Source of the DNA: Heliopora coerulea
Lineage: Eukaryota > Cnidaria > Anthozoa > Scleralcyonacea > Helioporidae
Direction of reading: 5' to 3'
DNA length: 64,000 bases
Assembly: GCA_030142905.1 (NCBI GenBank)
Contig: JASJOG010000123.1
Coordinates: 669,501-733,500 of the forward strand
Part shown: positions 1 to 12,960 of the stretch, in pieces
How the letters are laid out: the number at the start of each line of letters is the position of its first letter
Numbering within the stretch: position 1 is the stretch's first letter
Notes under the pieces: generated by a model
Seen by the model: the letters and a program-made list of their open reading frames with translations, nothing else
What the model was told of the DNA's origin: nothing
The model's database searches: none
Position numbers and translations under genes: made by a program

Positions 1-2246
1 CACCAAAATATTTGATTGAACTTCAAACGCTCAAAACACAACGTAAAAGCTACCAAAAGACGTTCTTTATCTATCTCAAAATAACTGTAAGTCACAAGTG
101 ACCTTGAACTCTCGATCTTGTAACTATTTGCATACTACTAAAGAAAGTGAACTTAACTCAAAATATATACAAAGATGATCTCAGTTTATATCGGAGATAT
201 TTGTGTCTGACTTGCATCAACATTTCGTTGAAACATGAACAACTTCCGCGCTCTTGAGTCGTCGTAAAACTGAACCAGTATTTAATACTTTTTCTCTTTT
301 TTTGTTTCTTTTTTGAGGTATATGAAGAGTCTGTGGATGTTATAACTGACATTTAAGCTTTCCTGAGGTAGTGTTGTCAAAGAACTTATTTGATGACTGC
401 ATGGTTTTACTATGGCAACAAAGTATGTTTATGTTAAGTTTGTAAAGGTGTCCTTGTCGATTCTTTTAAATATGGTACGAAAGGATTCTTGATGTCTCTG
501 GAGCCGCAAACCGGACGCTGGTTTGTTTCTGGACTTTATTAATTCAATCTCGCTACGGACGTTCAGAAATACCGTTCGGAGTGCTATCCAATGAGCATTC
601 CTTTACGATTAAATCTTCACATTTTATTATTTTATACTGAAAAGCCTGGTTATAGACTTGTATTTCAGTTCAGCTTTAGTTGAATACCATTCACCTTAAG
701 CTTTCTTTTTACTTCCTTAATATAGTTATTTTTTTATACTTATTTCATTATTTTTTATATACCCTGAATCACATTCCAAAGGCGAGGTATAAATCAAGAT
801 TTATGGGTATACCAGTTTAAAAATTTCGAATCTCGGACGTGCTCTCAGATCCACTTTGATAGCTATGACTACAGCGGCATGAGAACTATATATAACTGAA
901 TTTACTTAGAAATTATCTTACCACTCACAGATTAAATTTAAATGTTTTTGGTGGCAATGATGGTCAAAAGTACATTTTCGAAATACCATCTCCCCTCCTT
1001 GAGTGGGAGTCTGCAAAGATGGATTCCGGCTTTCCCCCAGTACCATATAGTCTGTTTATTTACGTTCTTGGCCAACGATCACTTTTTCCACTTGAAATAA
1101 TCACTAGAAAGTGTATGATTGTATTTATAGGATAACAAAGATCCTAGGCCAATCTCATGTTTCTGGTAAACTCCACCTCTCATAATGACAAGAGTATCTA
1201 CCAGTAAAGTTACGTTTGGGAGTTGTTCAGGTCTAAAGTTTATTTTTTCATCGTCAGCAGTTTAAACGAACTGAAATCATACGGTGATCAGTATATAATC
1301 AATCCGCGGATGTGTTGGATGGAATGGTTCTTAATTTAAATTTTAAATTGTTTATAGAAATTATTGGTGTAAAATTTGCGGTTACGACTTTGTTTAAACA
1401 CCACCTTGGCTTGCCTGTTCAAAATGTGATTAACCTAATCCAGGGTTAGTGAAAATATTAAGGACAGGTTCTGAGAATAGTGACAGAGGAGAGTTGAAAT
1501 TTTCTTCAAACGGCCTTACGTGAAAGCAAAAAGTTTTGTGCTCTGAAATTAGAACTTGACTGGCTATTTAATACACGAGGAACAAAAACAACAGATCAAC
1601 TTGCAATCCTGTTTCATGGTTAAGCATCTTTCGAACAACCGCTTCATTAAATACAGGAATCATCGAAACATAGTCGACCGACTGCTTCGGTGGGGATTGA
1701 AGACGACCAGTGGAACGAGGAATAATATTTCGTTTTAAAACAAAGCTTTTTGATTGTTATAAATTGAGGGCGGTAAAGCCATACAGGGGGTCCAAAGCTT
1801 TTTCAACTCCCCCAATGATTAACTCGGTTGGGAGCGACTCTGTACATGTCTATCAATAGCATCGTAGAATAAGTAATTGCCTAATTCAAGTATTTGATGA
1901 AATCAAATGATGACAACCAGCTTTGATGATGTCTGTTTAACCCCTTCTCTACCCCAGAAGGTACCTCTACCAAAATTGTCGGACATTAGAATGAAATAGT
2001 AAAGTACGTCAACATAGGGAAAGAGTTAAGAAGATAGTCTTTAACCCTCTCACAACAACTATTCTTCCCTTGATGAGCTGGGTAGTCTGGCGTTTTCCAG
2101 CGTAAAATAGTAGAGAATGCCCACGATAGAAAAAGGATTAAAGTCCACGGTTCGTATAAACGTGAGAAACTTTAATAGAGAACGCCTTCACGTCCGATCA
2201 TCGTTTCTCAATTAAGACGTCTGCCATAGGTTAAGTAGCTTGTTTT
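1..2246. other. intergenic, no gene recognised
   Basis: AT-rich sequence with only short chance frames. Between about 1930 and 2150 there are diverged copies of a repeat beginning like TTAACCC(T) with GTAAAAT and TCTGGCGTT words; better copies lie near 21360-21440, 30470-30735 and 39530-39630. Confidence 0.5.
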
Positions 2247-2564
2247 CATGGGCGTGCGGACCAGGGGGCAGAGGGGGAAACTGTCCCCCACAAATTTGGA
2301 GAGGACCCAGATTCGGGCAAATAGCTCAGGTAGAATTGGGAAAAATAAATTTCTAAGCGTGATTAAAACAGAAAAATTTTCAAAAATCGATAACGATGAA
2401 CAAGAGTTTGGATATTAGCGTGCATTCAAGTTGCCATATATATACCGTGTGCAGTATGTAATTCTTATTCCTAGGTTTTTTCTAACTAAGCATTCGAGCA
2501 GAGCGATTCGGGCAGATCGTCTCTGCCCCCCCCCCCCCAAATGATTAGGGCCCGTACGCCTATT
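2247..2564. mobile_element. hAT-like MITE with 8 bp target duplication
   Basis: Imperfect terminal inverted repeats, CATGGGCGTGCGG on the left against AATAGGCGTACGG read from the right end. The element is flanked by identical 8 bp direct repeats CTTGTTTT (2239-2246 and 2565-2572). G-runs follow the left terminus and C-runs precede the right one. No coding capacity. The 8 bp duplication is the hAT hallmark; the family assignment is inference. Confidence 0.75.
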
Positions 2565-2774
2565 CTTGTTTTGATCACGGCGGGGGCGATTCAGAGTTAA
2601 TCTCTGATCCAACCTGCATTCTATCTCTTTCACTGTGGAGCTGGTTTTGTCTAACAGATATATTGAGTTCCCGATTATTAGCACGAAGAGTTTCTTTTCC
2701 TCACATGCCCGTCTGCATTTAAAAACTTGATTGGTAATATTGAGGAATTTATGTCACCTTTGTGACCAGAATAA

Positions 2775-3080
2775 GTGGACGTGTTTTCAAATATTGTCAC
2801 GCCTGTGTTCTACTCAACGATGTTCGGTGGCAAATTTGGCGTAAAAACACCAAGTAGAAAAAAATGGAAATACAAATATAAAAGGATTATAAACCAACTG
2901 AACCCGAACAAATTCATTGACAGAAACTGTACTTGCGTCTCAACAATCTTTAGGAAACCTTACGAATACCTGACGAACAACAAAGATACTACAAAAGAAA
3001 CATTTTGGGAAAAATTCAAAACCAGTGTGTGGTTTCCAAATGCCTATAACGAAGAACAAATCTTGTTTGCTTTGTGGTAA
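2775..3080 (+). CDS. hypothetical frame or exon, unrecognised
   Basis: A 101-codon open frame, rich in Lys, Asn, Phe and Tyr, that reads like protein rather than repeat. It has a basic stretch around residues 28-39 and a Cys-Thr-Cys near residue 52. The first ATG in frame is at about residue 16, so the upstream part would need another exon or a non-ATG start. It ends beside a possible splice donor (TTTGTG then GTAAAC), so it could be an internal exon. I do not recognise the family and see no partner exon with matching phase. It may be chance or a degraded element. Confidence 0.2.
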   Translation: MDVFSNIVTPVFYSTMFGGKFGVKTPSRKKWKYKYKRIINQLNPNKFIDRNCTCVSTIFRKPYEYLTNNKDTTKETFWEKFKTSVWFPNAYNEEQILFALW

Positions 3081-4220
3081 ACACTTGTACTGAAATTGGC
3101 GAGGGGATACGCTATTGAAGCCGACAGGATGCCGCTCCTTGTCTTCTGCTTAATGATCTCGCCTTCTCTGCAATTAGTCTTTGAAGAGATTACTCTTGTG
3201 ATTAAACGCTCACTTTCATGTCTTTGCAATTTCAGAGTCTGTATCCTGTCAGGTGGAGAAAAAAGGAACTCAGTACAAAACAATCAAAACGAGGAAAGGG
3301 GTCTTTGCGATAACATCGGCAAAACTATCGACCGGATATCGACATTAAATTGCAGGCCCCTCGCAGTCCTACAGATGCGTAGGAAGAAATTTTGAACGCA
3401 GCTTTCAATAACATGAAATGGATGCGTCAACGGCACGTTGTCAAAATATTGGAACGGCGCATCGCGGACAGCATCCGTATACAGTGAGATAAGTTCAGTT
3501 TTAACAGTAAAACTATTTCAGAACCAAGAATAATAACCATCCAGGTCGGGTTGGTCCACACCGAATGTTTCGGTTGAATGTTTTCATACTTTACCCCAGA
3601 TAGGGGAAGTTGAAAATCCTGAAACCCTCTAGCTAAACCCCAAACTTCAGGAACGGATCTGGAATTTTTCAAAAAGGATGCATTTTCTGGTTAAGTGATT
3701 GTGCATTCGGGCAGACATATAGTACAAGAACCTGATCACATCAACAGGCCTGAGACAATCGAGCTTCATTCCACAGGTAAGTTTCTGAGCTTATTGATAC
3801 TTTTCCCTATTTATAATTCCTCCATTTTCCCCCTAAACTCTTTTTTTTTATAATTTATAAATTACATAATTTTTTATAAACACTTCACCAAATAGGTGAT
3901 TCCTTCCGCTCTCAATAAGCTGCCCCCTGATCCGACATTACACTGCAGAAGTCAAGATTGATGAACAAGTGGTCGGACGTCCAAACACGGCTTTGTTGGC
4001 TAATAAGGTTAACCTTATCCAGAATTCTTGGACCAAATTCAAAATAAAACCGATTCATTGCAGGCCAACGCGAAAATGCCTCTCCTCTACCAATATCCAT
4101 CTTCCTAATCCAGCGATAGAAGTGGCGATCGTTTGGATCTCTTGCGCGAGTCTCAGCTGTAGTCTCCACGATCTGCCAATGGAATCGAAAACAAAAATCC
4201 GTGGTGGTGACGGTCATAGT
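3081..4220. other. intergenic, no gene recognised
   Basis: Short overlapping frames on both strands, none with a recognisable family. A strong donor-like CCACAG/GTAAGT at 3776-3777 and a pyrimidine-rich acceptor near 3235 hint at splicing but do not join into a coherent frame. Confidence 0.4.
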
Positions 4221-4548
4221 CACAGGCGTTGCGAGGGCGGGGGACAAGGGAGCCGTGGTCCCCCCAAACGTAAATTTGGGGGACCTGTCCCCCATTTCAT
4301 ACCAGTATATTGAACCAGTTGAACTATTAAATTATTGCCTCGTGTTCTGGATTTCGGCAACATTCGTTTCTAAAACAAAGGTTTTCTTGGTGCCATATCG
4401 AACAAACACTCATCGCCATTTACTCAGTGATCCCAAACGATGTTATGTAGTGGTGAGCATCGATTTCATCATTAAAAACCTGTAAAATCTAAGCGTATGC
4501 CACAATTTTGGTCCTCCCCCCAAAAAATTAACCCTACCAACAACACTG
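4221..4548. mobile_element. hAT-like MITE with 8 bp target duplication
   Basis: Left terminus CACAGGCGTTGCGAGGG pairs with CAGTGTTGTTGGTAGGG read inward from the right end. Both are flanked by the identical octamer GTCATAGT (4213-4220 and 4549-4556). G-runs and C-runs sit inside the ends as in the copy at 2247. Non-coding. Confidence 0.8.
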
Positions 4549-4556
4549 GTCATAGT

Positions 4557-7500
4557 AATTTCAAATAATTGTAATTATCCTTTGAAAAGGAAACCCGTCA
4601 ATGTTTGGCGACTTTAATTGTCAAAATAAAGCTCAAAGAAAAATATGGCGTCTTGGTTTCGTCCTTTTTTTAGTTCTACTTCTGTATATTATACAATTGC
4701 TGACTCCAAAATATCCTTTTCTGTTACCAAAAATACATTTCCTATCGAGCGTTATTCCTTCGCGAATGATTTAAATTTGATGTGCCCATCAATTTGGCGA
4801 GGTCACTACCAGATTTAGTTTCAAAACTACGGGCATTGTTCATGTTACACCGATTGCACTCAGACAACCAATCGCACTTATCACTGTGCCGAACAGCGAA
4901 GTTAAAGACGGTTTTTCATCACATCGGTCTCTTACCGTGTGTTAACATGGAAAATTACCAGCCCTACTAGGCAAGAGTTCGGGTAGTTATAAGCGAGGTC
5001 TTGCCTAAAAGGGCTGGCCCTTCTCTCATGTAAACGAAAATAAATTTTACACGGCATTTCACAGAGTGGCAAGTTCTTGGGAGAGAGGGCTGGCTCACTT
5101 CCATGTAAACACCACCTTTCGAAGAAGTGACTCCAGGACACAGTGACCCCTTCGGTCGTTCATCCCATTGCTGGTGACCTGCTAAGGTAAAGGTCAGAGT
5201 TTTGTGAGGATCAGGGTTGGGGTTAGAGTTGGAGTTTGAATAGGATAATTTCTGATTTATCCTTACAGATCAATGAAGTTTAAGGGGTCATTCATTTCCA
5301 GAGATGACTTAATAGGGATCATTCATCCTTCGGGATAAATGATCCGAGTCATTCCTTCTTAGGGATTATTGATCCGAATGACATCGCCTCCGAAAATTAG
5401 ATGCTGTGGCACCCAAGATCCGAACCGTGGAATCCGATCCTCTAAAGGCTACCTAAAATATCGTCGCACAATCCCCTTTTCGATATGGATTGGAGACGGC
5501 TACGACCAATCAAATCCGCTGAATTCTGAGATCGTTGACTTCGCTGCAACACTGAAGAGGTGGTAAAGTGGAAAATGTTTTCCCAACATCAAGGAATTTA
5601 CGGAAAATTCTAGCAAATTCTGGATAATAAGAGGAAATGCGAGCAAGTGCTGTTTTTTTTTTAACAACTTGGGACAAATTTATTGAAATTCTCAACTCAA
5701 AACTCAAAATTCGGGAAAATTTCTATATATACGTCTCCTCAGCATTTTCTGGCCCTGTACGTCAACTTGCATTAACTTTCAGTAACTTGCAATGAGGTAA
5801 TGACTCAACCATGGTACAAGTTAAACACACTCAAATTTGCTGTATGTCAGTGCGATCTGATGTAAGTCGCGGTCGTCAAACCTGAGACAAGCTGAAAGTT
5901 ATTTATATTGAGTCGCCAGCAGTTTTTGTTCCTCTCTCGTTGTCTTCAAAATGACTTAGGTAAAAATAAGATCTATACAAGAGTCTTTGTTTCCAGTTTT
6001 GGCATCGGCTTGGTTTTTCTTTTATCCTTTTCCTTTCTGTATTGTAGCTTAGAAAAGACCAAGGAGTAATCTAAAGCCAGCTCAAACGTTAACTTTTGAA
6101 GGCGACCATTGTATAAACATAACACGTACTGCGTTTGACGACTTTTACGATAACGGTACTTGCAATTATGCGTAACCTGGAAGCAATTGTCGAACAATAT
6201 AATTGCTAGACAGACAGACACTATGCAATCAACGTGATATGAATAACAATGATACAATACACTAAATCAATCGTTGATTCAAAAGGATTCTATTTAAAGA
6301 CACTCCCGAAGAGGTCGAGATTTGAGGAGCAAACAATGCCAAACCCTCGTTAAACGGCCAGAATAGAATGTACTGTACAAAGAGTTTTTGCATCCCACTA
6401 AAAAACAGCAAGGTTTTCCGAGTTTACAATCAGTCTGTCGAAAGACTGGAAGCAGTTTTCGCCAAGCTAGCGGTCGTAATTGTCACATAGATGACAAACG
6501 GAAGCTTGTATTATGAAAGCGAGTAAAGCAATTCTTTGGTGATTCCGAAGAGTATGCGGAAAATGTTACTAGGGAAACCTCTAGTCGTGTCCAAGTGAGT
6601 CTAACGGCGAAAGAATCCCATCGAGCACTTAAATGTGCAAATTAGCGAATAATTATTCATTTGACGCTTTAATACTCATGCTACAACCAGATTTTTACCA
6701 GACGGCCTAGTGAACCCATCTAGGACTGAATACCCAAGAAAACATCTGAAATATCATTCGATAAAATAGGTCAAAAGCATTAGGCTCCCAGGATGGAAAT
6801 CAAACGACGTAAACGGATCATCTTGGAGATAATAGCGTTTGGGCTGATCATCGCTTACCCGAAAGTTGGTAGGTAGACCTAAATGATAACTAATACCCTA
6901 CGGCTATGGTAGCTATATATAGAGTTTTTTCTTTCTTTAAAGTAACCACTTTGAGATTTTGCAATTTGGAGAAGAAATCCAACAACAAGTTCTCGTTTAC
7001 ATATAAACAAAAAGAAAAAATAATTGTACTAGTTTAGAATTGTACCATTAAATACGGCTTAACCTGAAAACGTCATCTATGGAGTAGATTAGCTGTCGCC
7101 AAAAGACTATCGGAAGGGTCACATGGATTTGATTTGGCAATTAATTGTACAAAAGATATACTTCGAACGGAAAAGTAAGTTCCGTAGGTAAGGTACACGT
7201 TTTCGCGATGAATCGTTTGAAAATTACGAAGGAATTTTCGTTAAGACTTTTAAATCTGTAACAAAAACATCAGCCATTAACTACCGTAATTATGAAAAAC
7301 GTTTGCTCTTCGTCTCTTTGGTGTAAAGAAACTTTGGCGTAAATTGTGGTAAATCGGTTTGTCGTGGCCTCAGAGCTGTCTAGGCGATGCTTGACCAAGG
7401 TTTCTTTAAAACTGAGTCGACGTCGGTGAAGTGTCGACATTTATTCCCAACAGGTTTAGTGAGAAATCCACCGAAAGTGATCGGCAATTTCAAAGGTTCT

Positions 7501-8990
7501 AAGAACGAACGAAGTCTTTGAATTTGTTTGAGTATATATTTTTTCTCAATCTCGCCCCCTTTGATTAAGAAAAACAACGTAAAAGATTGGCGTTCGGAAA
7601 CAAATCAGTTGAAATGAATTGAAAAAAAAGAGGAACGATGTAGCTCTTCAGGCGGCCAAAATACCAAAGTCATAAACGCTTTTTTTCCCTGTCTAACAAT
7701 GCAGAAATAAATCATTACTCAATCAGGATTACCTGAAGCGTTAATTCAGGCACTCAAACATTTCCGAAAGGGAACTACGCCACCTACATTGAGTTGGTCG
7801 TTTATTAAGACATTTGACAGTTTGTGAGAACGAACGACGTAAAAGTGGTCTTGGTGCAACTCGGATACTCGTGGTAATTACTTCTTGAACTGATTTATTG
7901 TTCCCACCACAAAGCTAAGAATGTTTCTTGGTCATATGCCTGCCATTTGCACAGTTCCGCGTCTCCGTTTGTTTCAACAGGGCGCACTAGATCACGCTGT
8001 TTCAATTAATGAAAGTACACAAAATGGTTATTTTGTAGCCAATTTATCATTGGCAGTGACCTGAGGCTTTTTCCGGAATGTTGCGGGGTTCGTTTGCCCG
8101 CGGATTCTTCAATACTTTGAAAACAGGGCGTTATGCACTCTTTATTTGGGTTTCCTATTCTAACCACGAGAAGGTTTGAAGTGAATGTTTTTCATTGTTC
8201 GAGCGCTTTCTTTGGATAATCACTATTCCTGGATGTACCGGTCTTTAACTCCACTTTTTTGAATCACAATGGCAAAAATGAGATGCTCGCATAAACTTTT
8301 CTGTCCGACTGAAGGCAGTTAATGCACCCATAATAATAAAAAATTGAGAGTATATGACACGGCATTTTACTCCCCGTGTTCTTACGATAACATCGAAAAG
8401 TCCTTTTATGTACTCGACGTGATGGTCACATAAGATAGCTTATTCTGACGTATGCAATGTTGCCTCAAGTGCAAAACCCCTGCCCACGATTTGCGCAATG
8501 AGGTAGCAATATGTCCCGAAGAGCCTTCAGAGTTATTTCTATACATCACAACAAGCAATTGAATAAGAAATCGTATCGCTCATGTAAACGGCGCTGAAAA
8601 GATGTTTGAGTAGAAGATTTAAAAGTCCCTTCATCTGAAAAGTCGGTTGCCCCATTAACGTTGAGAAAATTAAGATGCCTGTGGTTGGTCAAGTTGTGGA
8701 AAGATCAAAGTTGAAGTTTACTCTTGTCGAAATGAGGAAGCAAGTTAGTACAAGTCAACTGGCATCAACTTTTTGCGACTTGCTCTAAAGCCATGGCCAA
8801 ATGTGAACTCACGTCAGTGCAGGTCAAAGAAAATGTTACGAACTTACATTCAATTTGAACGCTCTGAGAATTATTGCAAGTCAATTCAAGCTGGAACAAG
8901 GCTGCGCTAGTTATTGGCCAAGCGAGATGAAATTTCATACTTTTGAGCGCTCACATTTTCATTTTGTACAGGCTTGAATCAGAACAAACA
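4557..8990. other. intergenic, no gene recognised
   Basis: No convincing coding region. An 18 bp-arm hairpin lies at about 4960-5017 (CCAGCCCTACTAGGCAAG against CTTGCCTAAAAGGGCTGG). Around 5280-5385 a short motif built on GGGAT(C/T)ATTGATCC is repeated. Nothing else stands out. Confidence 0.45.
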
Positions 8991-8999
8991 CAAGTTTAA

Positions 9000-9490
9000 G
9001 ACGTAGTTTGATACAACCCAAGCTTAAAAAAGTGTTGAATATATCTTGAAAAGTCATTGCTCGTGACCCCATCTGGTGTCTTATTCAGGCTGCGTTGGGA
9101 ATTTGTTCAAACACCAGCTTCAGATATAGTGTGACATAACTCAAGTTTAAAATGGTTTGAATGCAAATAGAAAAGTCCCCGCTCATGATCCTATCTGGTG
9201 TCCAATTCAGGCTGCTTTAGGAATTTGTTCAGGCACCAGTTTCAGATATAATTTGAAATAACTCAAATTTAAAATGTTTTGAATGCAAATTGAAAAGTCA
9301 CTGCTCATGAATCCATCTGATGTCTTATTTAGGCTGCGTTAGGAATTTGTTGAAACACCGGTTTCACATATAATTTGACAAAACCCAAGTTCCAAAATAT
9401 TTTAAATGAATCTTGAGAAGTCACTGCTTTTGACCTCAATCTGGTGTTCAAGAATTCAGACTGCGTCGGGAATTAGTCAAACACCTGTTT
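9000..9490. repeat. tandem repeat, about 122 bp unit, four copies
   Basis: The block (C)ACTGCTCATGA...CATCTGGTGTC...GGCTGCGTTAGGAATTTGTT...AACACC recurs with spacing of roughly 122-124 bp. The CTGCTC word falls near 9057, 9179, 9302 and 9426. Copies are diverged, and the last carries small insertions. No open frame runs through the units. Confidence 0.75.
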
Positions 9491-10496
9491 TTCTCAAGAT
9501 AGCTCTTGTTCGAGCAGCCGAACTCAACAAGATGTATAGTTCAGTCAAACCAGTATTAAGTAATTCTTTACTAAGCTAAAACCCAATATTAAGCGAACAA
9601 TTGCCGAATCCTACATCCAACCCCAACCAAATATAAATAAACCCTTAATTTAGCGGACGCCTCAACAAAGCGAACAAGGACTCCTATGTTTAAGCGAGAA
9701 GACAGCAAATCCCGATATTAAGAGGACAACATTGTCCAGATTAGTCTGATATTAAACAGATTTACCTGAATCATACAATAACATTCAATGATTGTCTTAC
9801 ATCCAAGAAGTCTGTATGGGATTGAGAACATTTCGCATGCAGTTACGTCACTGATATTTACTGCGTACAAGTTTGTTGCTGTATTTTGACTCCGTGATTG
9901 ATCCAATTCTATATTGTTGCATAAAAATTGTAGAAAAAAAAGTTTACCAATTTTAACAGTAGAAACTAACCACTTCATTCGACCTCTTACAGTTTAACGA
10001 ACTTCGAAGGATTTCTACATCTGATGAAACATTCCTTTCGAGAGTGAATCCGTATTGGCATTGAGCAAACTAACTAGGTTCGCAATATCCAGCTTCTTTC
10101 AGGTGATTTTCGAAAACAACTCCTTGGCATGCCAAGAGGTTTTCAATTCAATGATAAATTCAATTTCATTGATCAATCGGGTAGTTCATGTAAAAATGTT
10201 CCACATTCATATGACAAAATAGAAATTTTATATGTGATATTAAATTTCATTTGGAAATTTTTAACTTCATATTTGAAGTGACATATCGGACACGAAAGCG
10301 TACGATTCATTAGATATCGAAACACTAAGAAGTTTTAATGTTTTACATGTTTGAAGGTGTAAAGGTGTTTAAAGATGCCAAATCATTTAATGAAACACCT
10401 CTTTCGAGTGTACGACGGTAATTGTCTTCCTGTTAAGCGTTAACCAGATACCTAAGGCACAGCATATAAGTTACATACAAAACTTGCACTGAGTCA
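9491..10496. other. intergenic, no gene recognised
   Basis: AT-rich. Between 9570 and 9730 there are loosely repeated phrases of the AAGCGAACAA or ATTTAGCGGAC type. No gene seen. Confidence 0.4.
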
Positions 10497-10913
10497 CAGG
10501 GGTGTAGTGGAGGGGGGCTCAGGGAGGCTGAGCCCCCCTTGTTCAAATTCCATGACAATTTGGAGGTGCTGAGCCCCCCTTTATATTTTTTGCAGATTGT
10601 GTACCTTGAATCATGTTTGAATGTTCTGTGAAATTTATGTAAAGATATTTAGTCATTTCCAACAAGAATGATTTCAGTAATTTCTAGTCGGCCATAACAT
10701 GTGCCGCCCAAGTACTGATCGTGGCGATTGTATTCCTAATATTTTACCTTTTACAAACACAGAAACACTGTTAAATTTTAATTACAGAATTACCGTTACC
10801 AAAAATAAAAAAAATAGCATTTTTTAAGTTTATCATTTCTTCAGACCTCCCATGATGTTCACGACACTGTGTTGGTGAGCCCCCCTTGTTAAAGTTCTAG
10901 GACTACACTACTG
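10497..10913. mobile_element. hAT-like MITE, 417 bp, intact target duplication
   Basis: Termini CAGGGGTGTAGTGGAGG and, read from the right end, CAGTAGTGTAGTCC. The flanking octamer CTGAGTCA is identical at 10489-10496 and 10914-10921. GGGGGGCTCA and AGCCCCCC tracts occur near each end. Non-coding and AT-rich inside. The clean duplication suggests a fairly recent insertion. Confidence 0.85.
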
Positions 10914-10921
10914 CTGAGTCA

Positions 10922-12603
10922 TCTTCGATAGACAGGGAAATTTAGCACAAATCATTTTTACCAATGAATACACACTGCAAATGCTCGCATTCGTATCCTT
11001 AAAAGTGACACAGAACCGATGAATAAAACATCAGTGGAAGTCAATTTGAAGCAGAACTGATGTTTCATCAATCAGTGCTGTTTCGTTTCACAAACATTAA
11101 TCTCTCTTAAATCTTACTCACGAATTTTTGACGAGTTTTAGAAATATATACATGAAATATGTCCAATTGGAGAAGGAGCCTTAGATCAGATTTCCAAACA
11201 CGGAGAAGTGATTCGGAAAACAAACTATTTTTAGCCATCTTCGCAGTATGAGGAAATCAGATCAAAGATCACTTTCCGACTGTATGATATGGTTTCTCAC
11301 AAGAATCCGTATTTGAAAAGAAAGTCAGGCTTAAAGTTGTCTAAATTGTGTGCTAATTAAAATCTGATTTCCTCCGCTTTCCTCATTAATTATTTGTGAG
11401 CTTAAAAACCAATATTTAAAAATCGACTAAGAGAGTTTTGTCGGATGTAAAGGACAAGAAGAGAGCCAAGTGAGTTTGATTCGATAAACCGCTATCTACC
11501 AGGGCTTTCTTAATTACTTCTAAAGCGAACCCATTTGGCGTTATATGGCGATGAAAGTTTAACAAGTGTTTAAGATCTGCGGAAATTCGACGATATATAT
11601 GTCAGATATATAGATACGGCAATATGTTGTATTACTAATATGCGACTCCGTAAAGATTCCTTTTGCGTTTTTCTTATGAATATTAAAAATGAGTATAAAT
11701 ATATACATATATACAGTACATCTCAATCATAAGGATTGAATGTGATATATACCACACTTCTGGACACACGTGCTCGGCCCGCAAATAGCTCCAAATCCCT
11801 TCGAACTTTATCAGGCAGTTTGACGAAGGACTTGACAATTACAAGGGTGATGCAGCGTCTACCAACCATGTATGTATGGTTACATGTATGTAACCATATT
11901 ATATGTATGTATAACATCCTAATGCCTTCACCAATAAATTAAACAATTTTAACGGTAGTGAAATGCTTTTGAGGATAATTCCTTCACGTAGCTGATAGGG
12001 TCTTGTCCTTCTGCTTCTATATCCAACGGTGTACTCAGGGGGGCGGGAGGCGTCCCCTATCTATGATTATTCCAAACCGTTGGTATTGACGAAATAGCAA
12101 AGGGATATTCGTCTTTCTTTATTGTCCAGTAACAAGCATTATTACACGAATGTTCCTCTAACTACTTAAAAAGATCCCGACGATTTCTACTAGAGTTTTT
12201 CCAGATACTAACTGATCTGTTCAACGACATGAATTATTAAAGTTGCTATTTTGAACTTATCCTAATATTCTCTCGCTTTTCTTATAATGTTTTTGTATGA
12301 ACTGTAGACTTCACAATTTGGAAAAAAAAAAGAAAAAAGAAGAGAAAAGAAAATGGCACATGTATGCAATCCGTGTAACAAGTCGACGTCATCGCTGTGT
12401 CCGTGAAGTTAATGGGCGCAGTAGTGACGTAGACTACAAGTACATATTTTACATAGCTTGTCTGTACATCTTCGATTATGTGCCTCCCAACTGTGCGGAT
12501 CTGGTTACGCCTTTGGTTATATCTATACTGAGTTACTATTGACATTTCACATCTGCATGGAAACGATCCCATATTGTCACGTGTAATAACCGGTTACAAT
12601 AAT
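10922..12603. other. intergenic, no gene recognised
   Basis: TA-rich sequence. A purine tract lies at 12320-12352. Opposed short frames at 11723-11942 overlap on both strands without family signal. A CAGGGGGGCGGGAGG terminus-like word near 12036 has no identified partner. Confidence 0.4.
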
Positions 12604-12722
12604 TATAAGTAATACGATGACCTGAGAGAAATGAGTCATTAAATGTCCCCTCAAATCTCCCGAGGCTTGAGTGGACATTTAATCACTCATTTCCCTACAT
12701 GTCATGGTATTAGTTTGTAATA
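12604..12722. repeat. small foldback (inverted repeat) element
   Basis: GAAATGAGTCATTAAATGTCC (to its first 20 bases) on the left is mirrored by GGACATTTAATCACTCATTTC on the right, around a short CTCCCGAGG loop. The outer parts AAGTAATACGATGAC and GTCATGGTATTAGTTT also pair imperfectly. It behaves as a MITE of about 120 bp; the duplication is not resolved. Confidence 0.65.
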
Positions 12723-12960
12723 CCATGATGACCGACGAAATTTACTTGGTATTGTTTGAAGTTCTTTTAGGGATGTTAGTATTGTTCATGGTAGGTAACA
12801 ACACTTGTATAAAACGAGTTGTTCAATGCTTAAATCTAAAAGCATTATTTGATGTTCGCTCATCCATGTCAATCGGAGAGAAAATTAGTAAAAGTATGCA
12901 TGCTGATGAGGGAATTTAGAGATTAAATCTCCCCTTGAGAACAATAAAATCGGAGGTCAT

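Noticed and set aside
3690..3777. Possible upstream exon of the peroxidase fusion ending at the strong donor CCACAG/GTAAGT
   Set aside because: Phase would fit the exon at 19098, but the frame is short, has no start or signal peptide and no recognisable sequence, and the intron would be 15 kb.
3912..4295. 127-codon minus-strand frame
   Set aside because: Its start lies inside the hAT MITE at 4221 and a competing frame covers the other strand; no domain recognised.
11723..11942. Opposed frames of 64 and 68 codons
   Set aside because: Overlapping on both strands, no start context, no family recognised.
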